From JADJEK01 sp052034255 (GTDB lineage Bacteria > Planctomycetota > B15-G4 > JADJEK01), in contig JBPOIU010000099.1 in assembly GCA_052034255.1 (NCBI GenBank), forward strand, positions 1 through 25,271: a DNA stretch of 25,271 bases, written 5' to 3'. The number at the start of each line of letters is the position of its first letter. Position 1 is the first letter of the stretch. Position numbers and translations under genes: made by a program. Below are positions 14,684 through 22,087 of this stretch, one piece after another. The notes beneath the pieces were generated by a model that saw only the letters and a list, made by a program, of their open reading frames with translations, was not told where the DNA came from and did not search any database.

Positions 14684-15991
14684 CTACGAATCGTCAGGGG
14701 ACTCGAAGCGTCCGGTCGGCGCGCAGGCATCGGCATCCACCGCTTCGACGCGCGCCGCGTGTGGGTCGCTCGCCGCGTGCGCGCTGCCGTTGCTGCGCCC
14801 GTGGCCACTGCCGCGACCACCCACGCGGAGATCACCGTGCGCGCCGTCCTGCGCGGGCGCTCGCGGGGATTCGAGGTCCACATGGACGGCGCTCGCCGCG
14901 GGTTCCGCGTGCGCCGTGCGCGCCGCATCGAGCGCATCGAGCTTTTCGAGTCGCCGATACAGCGATCGTCGAGTGACGCCGAGGCGCCGCGCAGCTTCGG
15001 CCTTGTTGCCGCTCGCGAGACGCATCGCGTCGCGGATCGAGCGCGCCTCGGCGTCGCCGAGCACGTCGTTCAGTTTGATGCGCACGCCGCGCGCGGTCGC
15101 CGCGGAGCGCGGCCCCACGTGCTCGAGATGTTCGAATTGGAATGCCGATGGGCCGAGCGAGTCGCCGTGCGCGGTTGCCCACGCCTGCAGGAGTTCTTGC
15201 CGCAGCTCGAGCACGTTGCCCGGCCACGCATGCGCTTTCAGTGCCTCGAGCGCGTCGTCGGAGAGTTCGGCCAGCGGGCGGCGCGTCCGCAGGTGGAGTT
15301 CTCGATGCACCTGCTGCGCGAGCACGGCGATGTCGGAGCGTCGTTCGCGCAGCGGCGGCACGCGCACGATCGCGCCGCGCAAGCGCCAGTACAGATCGCG
15401 CCGGAACTGCCCCATCCGCACCAGCGCGGCGAGATCGCAATGCGTCGACGCGATCACGCGGAAGTCCGAGCGGCGCGGGTCGCTGCTGCCGAGCGCTCGG
15501 TATTCACCCGACGACAGCGCGCGCAGCAGAACACCTTGCGCCTCGATGGCGAGATCACTGATCTCGTCGAGGAACAACGTTCCGCCGTCCGCGCGGTCGA
15601 GCAGCCCCGGCATCGACGACACGGCGCCGGTGAACGCGCCGCGCGAGTGGCCGAAAAGGCGCTGGGCGAACAGACTCGCCGACAGCGCGGCACAGCTCTC
15701 CGCGACGAAGGGCCCGCGCGCACGCGGCGAGTTGTGATGCAGCGCGCGTGCGACCGACTCCTTGCCGGTGCCGGTCTCCCCCACGATCAGCACGGTGACG
15801 TCGCTGTCGGCCAGTCTGCGAACGCGCTCGAACAGCGAGCGCAACGCCGGCGACTCCCCGACCAAGCCCGCGCGCACCGCGAACGCCTCGCTCAGCTGAT
15901 CGAACGCGACGCGCTCGTCGCGTGGCAATTCTCCGTTCGGCGGACTCGTCGATCCGCACACCTCGGACGCGACCAGGGTTGTCTCTCGCAT
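14684..15991 (-). CDS. Sigma-54-dependent transcriptional activator without a sensor domain
   Basis: A 435-residue AAA+ enhancer-binding protein. Residues 1-42 are short and have no receiver, GAF or PAS domain. The ATPase domain has Walker A GETGTGKE (71-78), the sigma-54-contacting GAFTGA loop (118-123), Walker B GGTLFLDEI (136-144), and the arginine region RRDLYWRL (197-204). A Fis-type helix-turn-helix lies at 326-350 (SGNKAEAARRLGVTRRSLYRRLEKL). A tail of about 80 residues, rich in Ala, His and Gly, follows the DNA-binding domain, which is unusual. The start is the ATG at 15991, preceded by GGAGGAAGAAG; the frame extends upstream without protein-like sequence. Lacking a sensor, it may be constitutive, controlled by level, or controlled by a partner. 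It is divergent from the HEAT-repeat gene, which has a matching sigma-54 promoter. Confidence 0.92.
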   Translation of the reverse strand: MRETTLVASEVCGSTSPPNGELPRDERVAFDQLSEAFAVRAGLVGESPALRSLFERVRRLADSDVTVLIVGETGTGKESVARALHHNSPRARGPFVAESCAALSASLFAQRLFGHSRGAFTGAVSSMPGLLDRADGGTLFLDEISDLAIEAQGVLLRALSSGEYRALGSSDPRRSDFRVIASTHCDLAALVRMGQFRRDLYWRLRGAIVRVPPLRERRSDIAVLAQQVHRELHLRTRRPLAELSDDALEALKAHAWPGNVLELRQELLQAWATAHGDSLGPSAFQFEHLEHVGPRSAATARGVRIKLNDVLGDAEARSIRDAMRLASGNKAEAARRLGVTRRSLYRRLEKLDALDAARTAHAEPAASAVHVDLESPRAPAQDGAHGDLRVGGRGSGHGRSNGSAHAASDPHAARVEAVDADACAPTGRFESPDDS

Positions 15992-16050
15992 GGTTCTTCT
16001 TCCTCCACCGCGGGCCGTGGCCGCTCGAACGGGTCTGAGGAGCGGCGTCA

Positions 16051-16084
16051 CGATGCCGTAACGCGCGGTTACGAAACGGCATCG
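16051..16084. promoter_or_regulatory. Inverted repeat, candidate activator-binding site
   Basis: Perfect 9-bp arms CGATGCCGT (16051-16059) and ACGGCATCG (16076-16084) flank a 16-bp centre that itself contains GTAAC-GCGCG-GTTAC (16058-16072). It is 60 bp upstream of the activator start and about 230-260 bp upstream of the predicted start site of the HEAT-gene transcript, suiting both an upstream activating sequence and autoregulation. Confidence 0.5.
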
Positions 16085-16286
16085 TCGAGCGGACGAAACC
16101 CGCGCGCGGGGAGACCCGGTCTTGCGGTCCCGTGCCCGTGGCGAGCGCGCCCAGCGCCGGAGATGAGGCACCGGCGGAGCAGTTCTCACCGCGTTTTCGT
16201 GCTTTTTGGGGCCTTTGGCGGCGGTGCGTGCGCAGCGGTCGATCCGGACAAGGCGCGACGCTGTCCCGGCACACCGCGACCTCCAG

Positions 16287-16302
16287 TTGGAACGCGGCTT
16301 GC
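16287..16302 (+). promoter_or_regulatory. Sigma-54 (RpoN) promoter, -24/-12
   Basis: The sequence TTGGAACGCGGCTTGC has GG at 16289-16290 and GC at 16301-16302 separated by exactly 10 bases. Compared with the consensus TGGCACG-N4-TTGC it differs at one core base (A for C). The start site would be near 16314, giving a leader of about 80 bases before the HEAT gene. Confidence 0.6.
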
Positions 16303-16392
16303 GATGAAGTCGGTCGCCGGTAGGCTCGGTGCGCGTTTTCCGAAGCCCCGGATCCTTGGTGCGCCCTCCAGTGGCGCTTGGGAGTTCGCTCG

Positions 16393-18360
16393 ATGAACAA
16401 ATCCCTGCTTGCCGTCGGCCTGGTCGGCGGCCTTCTGTTCGGGCTCGAGAGCTCGGCATTCGCCCACGGCGGTCAGTACCGCGGTCCGGGCGACAGCGTG
16501 CCTCCGACCGAAGGTCCGGGGCCTGGCACCGGCGGTCCGAATACGGGTGGTCCGGTCACGGGTGGTCCCGGTGGCCCCGTCACTCCCGGTGGCGGTCGTG
16601 GTCCGACGACGCCGGGCGGTGGTCCGGTCGTTCCGGGTGGCGGTGGTCCGCCGCGCGGTCCGGTCACCGGAGCGGGTGGCAAGAAGAACAAGCCGACCGA
16701 AGGCTTCGAGCAGTGGCAGTTCTGGTGGGAGAACAACAAGGACCCCTACCTGAACCTGAAGGCGAGCCTCGCCGGCGGCGCGGTGAAATCCGGTAGCGCC
16801 GGCTTCCTCGCCGGCATGGGTCGCCGCGAGGAATCCGAGACGTCGAACCGCCCGTCGGCCAGCGAAGCCCAGCAGCAGATCGTCCCCGTGTTGAAGACGA
16901 TGCTGAAGGAGAAGGACGCCGACATCGTCGACTCCGCGGTGCTCGCGCTCGGTCGCATCGTGAAGAGCGAATCGGCCGACACGGTGCTCGAGGACATCAA
17001 GGGCGTTCTCGGCAACTCGAACCCCACCGCGCAGCAAGCTGCCGTGCTCTCGCTCGGCGTGCTCGGCAGCTCGGCCGCGATCCCGACGTTGACGGAGGTG
17101 TTGAACGACACTCCGGAAGGTCGCAAGTTGATGAACGAGAAGGGCTCGATCCAAGATCTGCCCCGCTCGTTCGCGGCGATCGCGCTCGGCATGATCGGCG
17201 ACAAGTCGACGATCCCGACGATCCTCGACGTCATCAAGAAAGAGAAGGACTCCGAGATCGACCTGAAGGGCAGTGCGATCCTCGCGCTCGGCCTGTTCAA
17301 GGAGGGTCGCCAGGAGATCGTGAAGGAGCTGTCGGAGCTGCTGAAGAACGACACGCTCGATCGCAATGTCCGCGCGCAGATCCCGATCACGCTCGGTCGT
17401 CTCGAGGCCGACGCCGTGCCCACGGTTCCGGCGCTGCGTGAATTGATCCTGGCGAAGAAGACGGACAACCTGCTGGTCCAGTCCTGCGTCATCGCGCTCG
17501 GCCAGCTCGCCGCGCCCGAGGACAAGGAAGTCCAGAAGGTGCTGTTCGATCAGATCAAGGATGGCTCGGACGAGCAGTCCCGCCACTTCTCGTTCATCGC
17601 GCTGGCGCAGATCGGCGATCGCGCGATCAAGCAGAGCGTCGAGACCAACGACGAGATGCTGAAGGCCTTGAACAAGTTCCTGCTGAAGGAACTGACCGAT
17701 CCGGATACCAAGACGCATCAACCGTGGGCCGGCATCGCGCTGGGCTTGCTCGGTCGCGCCTACTCGGATTCGGCGGAGCAACGCGCTCTGATCACGTCGA
17801 AGGTCCTCGATCAGTTCGAGAAGAGCAGCAACCCGTCCTACAAGTCGGCGTTCGCGATCTCCCTCGGTCTGTTGAAGGCCAACGTCGCGGCCGAGACGAT
17901 CTTCAAGGAGATGAACAAGACCAACGACCGTCCGCTGAAGGGCTACTTGGCGATCGCGCTCGGCATGATGCGCTATCGCGAGGCGGTCGAGTCGCTGCGC
18001 TCGTTGGTCCAAGACGATGCGGACGACAAGATGCGTCTGCAGGTCGCGACCTCGCTCGGTCTGATGGGCGATTCGGGCGCCGTGCCGACGCTGCTGCAGA
18101 GCCTGCAGAAGGCCAGCACGCTGAACGTCACGTCGTCGCTCGCGCGCGCGCTCGGTCTCATCGGCGATCGTCAGGCGGTCCAGCCGCTCGTGGCGCTCGT
18201 CAATGACGCCAAGTCCCCGGGCCTCGCGCGCGCGTTCGGATGCGTCGCGCTCGGTCTGCTCGCCGAGAAGACCACGCTGTACTGGAACACGCCGCTGTCC
18301 GTGAACTCGAACTACCGCACGGTGATCCCGGCGCAGTACGAGATCCTCGACATCCTCTGA
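16393..18360 (+). CDS. Exported HEAT-repeat protein with Gly/Pro-rich N-terminal region
   Basis: A 655-residue protein. Signal peptide 1-24 (MNKSLLAVGLVGGLLFGLES, then SAFA before His25). Residues 29-97 are a low-complexity Gly/Pro/Thr/Val region with repeated TGGP and PGGG units. Then comes the tryptophan-rich motif WQFWWENNKDPYL (108-120). Residues 160-630 are a chain of HEAT-like units, each with a helix ending A-L-G-x-x-G or A-L-G-L-L (VLALGRI, VLSLGVLG, AIALGMIGD, SIALGLL-type, ARALGLIGD), so the protein is an extended alpha-solenoid for binding other proteins in the periplasm or outside. No enzymatic domain is visible. The ATG at 16393 has GGGAG 8 bases upstream and opens the signal peptide. 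Its likely control is by the divergent sigma-54 activator. Confidence 0.88.
   Translation: MNKSLLAVGLVGGLLFGLESSAFAHGGQYRGPGDSVPPTEGPGPGTGGPNTGGPVTGGPGGPVTPGGGRGPTTPGGGPVVPGGGGPPRGPVTGAGGKKNKPTEGFEQWQFWWENNKDPYLNLKASLAGGAVKSGSAGFLAGMGRREESETSNRPSASEAQQQIVPVLKTMLKEKDADIVDSAVLALGRIVKSESADTVLEDIKGVLGNSNPTAQQAAVLSLGVLGSSAAIPTLTEVLNDTPEGRKLMNEKGSIQDLPRSFAAIALGMIGDKSTIPTILDVIKKEKDSEIDLKGSAILALGLFKEGRQEIVKELSELLKNDTLDRNVRAQIPITLGRLEADAVPTVPALRELILAKKTDNLLVQSCVIALGQLAAPEDKEVQKVLFDQIKDGSDEQSRHFSFIALAQIGDRAIKQSVETNDEMLKALNKFLLKELTDPDTKTHQPWAGIALGLLGRAYSDSAEQRALITSKVLDQFEKSSNPSYKSAFAISLGLLKANVAAETIFKEMNKTNDRPLKGYLAIALGMMRYREAVESLRSLVQDDADDKMRLQVATSLGLMGDSGAVPTLLQSLQKASTLNVTSSLARALGLIGDRQAVQPLVALVNDAKSPGLARAFGCVALGLLAEKTTLYWNTPLSVNSNYRTVIPAQYEILDIL
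16507..16680 (+). repeat. Imperfect GGTGGTCC-type repeats encoding Gly/Pro region
   Basis: Recurring units such as ACGGGTGGTCC and CCGGGTGGCGG, in phase with the codons, encode the TGGP and PGGG tracts at the N-terminus of the HEAT protein. Confidence 0.55.
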
Positions 18361-18369
18361 GGAAACGCG

Positions 18370-18416
18370 AATCAATCCGTTTGATTGACGTTCTCGGCCT
18401 CACCAGGTGTTGAGGC
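18370..18416 (+). other. Two small hairpins after the HEAT gene
   Basis: AATCAA/TTGATT (18370-18375, 18381-18386) and GCCTCA/TGAGGC (18397-18402, 18411-18416) are perfect 6-bp stems in the 3' untranslated region, upstream of the main terminator. They may protect the transcript 3' end. Confidence 0.35.
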
Positions 18417-18476
18417 GGCGACGGCAGGATTGATTCACAGCCTCGGAGACGTCGGGACACGGTGGAAAAACGCCGG

Positions 18477-18518
18477 AGCGGGGTGTGTCGCGCGAGCGGC
18501 GCACCCCGCTTTCGTTTG
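18477..18518. terminator. Rho-independent-type terminator between convergent genes
   Basis: AGCGGGGTG (18477-18485) pairs perfectly with CACCCCGCT (18502-18510) over a 16-base loop, followed on the plus strand by TTCGTTT. It ends the HEAT transcript and, given the symmetric stem, possibly the opposing one. Confidence 0.7.
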
Positions 18519-18549
18519 CAGCCGACGGACGCCTAACCCGAGGTCTTGG

Positions 18550-19026
18550 TCAACGACTGATGCGGACGATTCCCGCAGCGACCAGCAGGGCCACCGCGAG
18601 TTCGATCACGAGCCAGCGATCGAGTCGACGCTGCAACGTGGCGTATTCCGCGGAGCGCGTCCTTTCCTCCGCGAGTAGGTCGAGGTTCGCCTGCGCGGCG
18701 GCGCGCGTACCCGCGTCGCTGGATCCGTTCAGGACCTCGCGATAGGACAGCTCCGCCGCGGTCACGTCGCGATGCTCGTGCTGGACGATGCCGAGCAGCA
18801 GGTGCGCGTAGGCTCGCTGCTCGACCGACGCGGCCGACGCCAGCGCGTCGCGAAGTCGAACCTCGGCCTCGGTCAGCCGCAACTGACGCGTGAGTCCGCG
18901 AGCTTCTTGCAGCAGGCCCTCGACATCGGCGGCGTGACCTTCGGCGGGCGACGCCCACGCCGCCCCGACCGCACAGCTCAGGACGAAGGACCACGAGCGT
19001 GAACGGCAGCGCGAGGAGCGGTTCAT
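18550..19026 (-). CDS. Small exported TPR-like protein with C-terminal membrane anchor
   Basis: A 158-residue protein with an Arg-rich N-terminus and hydrophobic segment (SWSFVLSCAVGAAWA) acting as a signal peptide, two or so helix pairs in the middle (LLQEARGLTRQLRLTEAEVRLRDAL; AYAHLLLGIVQHEHRDVTAAELSYREVL) that fit TPR units, and a C-terminal membrane helix WLVIELAVALLVAAGIV ending in RISR. It is thus probably a periplasmic TPR protein anchored by its C-terminus. Its ATG overlaps the TGA of the spermidine-synthase-like gene (ATGA), so it is the last gene of that operon. No specific function is known. Confidence 0.8.
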   Translation of the reverse strand: MNRSSRCRSRSWSFVLSCAVGAAWASPAEGHAADVEGLLQEARGLTRQLRLTEAEVRLRDALASAASVEQRAYAHLLLGIVQHEHRDVTAAELSYREVLNGSSDAGTRAAAQANLDLLAEERTRSAEYATLQRRLDRWLVIELAVALLVAAGIVRISR

Positions 19027-20654
19027 CGCGCTTCCCGTCCCGCCGCGAAGATCGCGCGTGCGCGCCGCGCGAGATCGTCTTCCATCAACGGCTCGATCGG
19101 CGAGCGGTCGTCGGTCAACACGACGTCCCCCACAGTCGCCGGCCACGCGAACACGCCCCAGGACTCCTCCGCCGCCGCACGTGCGGGATGCAAGCGAGCC
19201 GGCAGCGCGGCTGCCGGCAACAGCCAGTGCTCGGGTAACGCGTCCATCGAGCCGGCGAGGACGAAGTTGCGTGTGCCCGAAACGGCGAGCGCTCCGACAT
19301 GCGGGAACTCGGCTCGTGCCGTCGCGGCGATCGCGCGCAGCGCCGTGTCGTCGGCGGAGAACGCGGAAACGTTGGCGACGAACATTCCACCCGGCGCGAG
19401 TCGCGCGCGCATCGACGCGAAGAACTCGCGTGAGCACAGTTGGAACGGGATGTGGATCTGATGGGCGTAGGCGTCGACCACGATGACGTCGTACGTCTGC
19501 GCCGTTCGATCGAGCACGCTGCGGGCGTCGACGTCGGCGAACACGCGGAGGCGCGGCTGCGCTTCCAGATCGAAATACGGCGCCGAAAGCGCTGCGACGA
19601 CCGGATCGAGCTCGACGCCGTCGACGCGGATCTCGTGCGTGGCGCCGAACAACGAAAGCAGTTGGCGCGCGACGGTTCCGGCGGCATGCCCGAGCACCAA
19701 CACGCGCGGCGCGGCCGCCCGCGTCAGCGGCCCCGCCGCCATTAGGCTCAAGCTGTCGTAGTAGGCGCCTCGCGTCATCACGTCGCCGGCGTACGCGAGC
19801 GAGTGGTAGGAATCGAGACCTTCGTTCAAGCACAGTCGCGTCGCGTCCGCGGTGTGCTCGACGCGGACGTACTGGTACGGCGATTCATGTTCGAACAAGA
19901 CGGCGACGTCCGCGCCCGCGGGCTTCCACGGCTTGGGCGCGTACGCGGTGGCCGCGAGCGTGGCACCGATCGCGATCGCAATCGCGGCGAGCGCCTTCGG
20001 ACGGCGCGGCGGCCAGGCCGCGAGCAGCGCGGCGAGGGCGAGCACGCCGGCGATTCCGATGCACGTCGCTCGACTGCCGTAGGTCGGAATCGACCAATGG
20101 ACAGGTGCGAACGTCCCGATCAACCCGCCGAACGTCGACAGGCACGACATCACTCCCGATGCGCGCTCGACCGGCCAGCAGCGCGCGGCTCCCTTCACGA
20201 CGAACGGGAATACCGTCCCGAGCACGAACAGCGGCAGGCCGAGTGCGGCGATCGCGGTGATCATCGACGCGCGCCCGAGAATCCCGAGCGCGGCCTCGAG
20301 CGGAAGGTCCGCCGGAACGGTCCACACCGCGAACGAGCGTGTCAGCAAGGGCGCCAGCGCGGCGGTCAGCGCGGCTGTGGACAGCAAGCCGCACAGGACG
20401 GTGCGCGTCGGCCAGCGCGCCGCGAGGCGTCCACCGGCGAGGTTGCCGAGTGCGAGCGCGGCGAGCGCCACGCCGATGACCTTCGACCACACGTGGATCG
20501 ATGCACCGAACCACGGCATGAACAGCCGCGCGGCGGTCAACTCCAAGCCGAGCGCGGCCGCGCCGGTCAATCCGGCGATCCACACTCCGCGCGCCGGTCC
20601 GGGCAGATCGATCGCGACGGGAGGCCGCGGCGCGCCGTCGGACGGAGCGATCAC
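19023..20654 (-). CDS. Membrane-fused spermidine-synthase-like protein
   Basis: A 543-residue protein. Residues 22-240 form about seven hydrophobic segments, starting WIAGLTGAAALGLELTAARLF, as in the MFS-like N-terminal part of fused spermidine synthases. The soluble part follows ESPYQYVRVE (257-266) and LNEGLDSYHSLAY (276-288), then a class I methyltransferase-type fold: VLVLGHAAGTVARQL (318-332), acidic VELDP (347-351), and IVVDAYAHQIHIPFQLCSREFF with Asp394 at the position of the catalytic Asp of aminopropyltransferases. Whether it makes polyamines or acts on another substrate is unknown for this fused family. The start is GTG at 20654, overlapping the TGA of the upstream gene (GTGA); the frame extends upstream only into that gene. 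Confidence 0.87.
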   Translation of the reverse strand: MIAPSDGAPRPPVAIDLPGPARGVWIAGLTGAAALGLELTAARLFMPWFGASIHVWSKVIGVALAALALGNLAGGRLAARWPTRTVLCGLLSTAALTAALAPLLTRSFAVWTVPADLPLEAALGILGRASMITAIAALGLPLFVLGTVFPFVVKGAARCWPVERASGVMSCLSTFGGLIGTFAPVHWSIPTYGSRATCIGIAGVLALAALLAAWPPRRPKALAAIAIAIGATLAATAYAPKPWKPAGADVAVLFEHESPYQYVRVEHTADATRLCLNEGLDSYHSLAYAGDVMTRGAYYDSLSLMAAGPLTRAAAPRVLVLGHAAGTVARQLLSLFGATHEIRVDGVELDPVVAALSAPYFDLEAQPRLRVFADVDARSVLDRTAQTYDVIVVDAYAHQIHIPFQLCSREFFASMRARLAPGGMFVANVSAFSADDTALRAIAATARAEFPHVGALAVSGTRNFVLAGSMDALPEHWLLPAAALPARLHPARAAAEESWGVFAWPATVGDVVLTDDRSPIEPLMEDDLARRARAIFAAGREAR

Positions 20655-21991
20655 GGAGCGATCGTGATGTCGATGGCGTTCGTGTACGCCTCGCCGAAGT
20701 TGCCGTGCGCCGCGTTCATCCACAGCTCGATGGCGTTGTTGAAGCTGCGCGTCTTCGTGCCTTCGAACACGACCTTCGCATCGTCCTTGCCCGCGACGAC
20801 GTGCACGACCTTGATCGTCTTGCCCATGTCGACGAGTTCGTCGTTCAAATAGATGTGGAACCCGCGCACGCTGCTCGGTGTGGTCACGCGGATCTCGTTC
20901 GTCGCCGGATCGACTTCGGCGTCCATGCGTGCGACTTCACCGGGCTTGACATCGACGTTGTCGACGCGGAACCAGTAGGCGTTCACGCAGGCGTCGCTGT
21001 CGGTCACCAGCGCGACCTTCTTGGGCGCGACGTCCTTGCGGGTCTCGGCGATGAACTTCGTGAACGCTTCCTGACCGGGCGCGTCGAATGCGCCGGCGGC
21101 GTCGACTTCGGAAGTCACCACGTTCGCGGTTCCGCCCGCCTTCTTCATTTCATCGGCGAAGCTGGTCGCGATCTGACCGGAGTCCCCGGAGCCGGCCGCG
21201 AGGCACAGCATCGGCAGATAGCGGGCCGTCGGGAGCTTGCTGACCGTGGGCGCGGACGACGGTTGGCCGAGGATCGCACCGGCGAACAGGCCGGGGAAGA
21301 ACGTCGCGTAGTCGACGGCTGCCGCAGCCGATGCGCCGGAGCCGAAGACGAACAGGCGCGTGCGGTCGACCCACAGCTTCGTCCACGTCGGGTTGAACGG
21401 GACGATGGCGCGGATGTGACCGAGCCCGCTGTTCCAATCGGCCGGATTGTCGATGTTCATCGGGACCAACACGATCGACTGTTCGGTGACCGTCGCCGGA
21501 ATCGCGGCGGTGACCCACTTCTTCACTTCATCCGCACGCTTCATCGGCGGGTGCAGCACGAGCACGATCGGCAACGCGTCGCCGGCCGTGTACGACTTCG
21601 GCACGCGCAGCAGGTACTTCAGCTTCTCCTTGGTCTGCCCGTCGTCGAACAGGAAGTCCTGGTCGTAGTACGCGTCCTTCTTCGGCGAGGCCTCGGGGCG
21701 CACGGGTACGGCGAACAGGATGCGAAGGTCGGCCGGGCTCGCGAGCAGGGTGTCGACCTTCTTCTTCTTCGCGGCGTCCTCGAGCTTCTTGGTGAGGTCG
21801 GCGAAGAGTCCCGAGATCTCCTTCAGCGCTTTGGTGTCGTGGTGCTTGTCGAGGTACGCCTGCTGGTACTTGGTCATCGACTCGAGGATCGGCTTGCGTT
21901 CCGCCTTCTCGAGCAGCGGCGTACCACCCCCGAACGCAACTGGAAGGACCAGGGCGGAGCAGACGAGCCAGGGCAGAACGGAACGCTTCAT
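20651..21991 (-). CDS. Exported alpha/beta-hydrolase-like protein, probably lacking the catalytic triad
   Basis: A 446-residue protein with a signal peptide (MKRSVLPWLVCSALVLPVAF) and a Lys-rich helical stretch (40-80). Residues 125-320 have the esterase/PHB-depolymerase-like order: KYLLRVPKSYTAGDALPIVLVLHPP, then SIVLVPMNI, then RLFVFGSGASAAAAVDYATFFPGLFAGAILGQP. Where active members have G-x-S-x-G after the strand, this has G217-S-G-A-S221, so without a gap the nucleophile is Gly219, and no His is found in the C-terminal part of the domain. Residues 325-446 resemble the beta-sandwich tail of planctomycete hydrolases (NAYWFRVDNV, RVTTPSSVRGFHIYLNDELVDMGK). It may bind a ligand rather than cleave it. 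The ATG at 21991 has GGGAGA 6 bases upstream. First gene of an overlapping trio. Confidence 0.75.
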   Translation of the reverse strand: MKRSVLPWLVCSALVLPVAFGGGTPLLEKAERKPILESMTKYQQAYLDKHHDTKALKEISGLFADLTKKLEDAAKKKKVDTLLASPADLRILFAVPVRPEASPKKDAYYDQDFLFDDGQTKEKLKYLLRVPKSYTAGDALPIVLVLHPPMKRADEVKKWVTAAIPATVTEQSIVLVPMNIDNPADWNSGLGHIRAIVPFNPTWTKLWVDRTRLFVFGSGASAAAAVDYATFFPGLFAGAILGQPSSAPTVSKLPTARYLPMLCLAAGSGDSGQIATSFADEMKKAGGTANVVTSEVDAAGAFDAPGQEAFTKFIAETRKDVAPKKVALVTDSDACVNAYWFRVDNVDVKPGEVARMDAEVDPATNEIRVTTPSSVRGFHIYLNDELVDMGKTIKVVHVVAGKDDAKVVFEGTKTRSFNNAIELWMNAAHGNFGEAYTNAIDITIAP

Positions 21992-22087
21992 CGAGATTCT
22001 CCCGCGCCGCGCACGACGCGATCGACGTGCCGAACTCAGATCACAACTCACGAATCGACCGGAGTCTAGGTCGCTGCAAAATCAGCG

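Larger units (their letters stand above)
15992..16392. other. Divergent regulatory region, 401 bp
   Basis: This gap separates the sigma-54 activator gene from the HEAT-repeat gene. It holds an inverted repeat (16051-16084), a sigma-54 promoter (16287-16302) and an overlapping weak sigma-70-like pair (TTGCGA at 16299, TAGGCT at 16321). No small gene with a ribosome-binding site was found in it. Confidence 0.6.

Noticed and set aside
16021..16459. Extended N-terminus of the sigma-54 activator frame
   Set aside because: The upstream extension is Arg-rich, unlike any sensor domain, overlaps the divergent promoter region, and the ATG at 15991 has a good Shine-Dalgarno.
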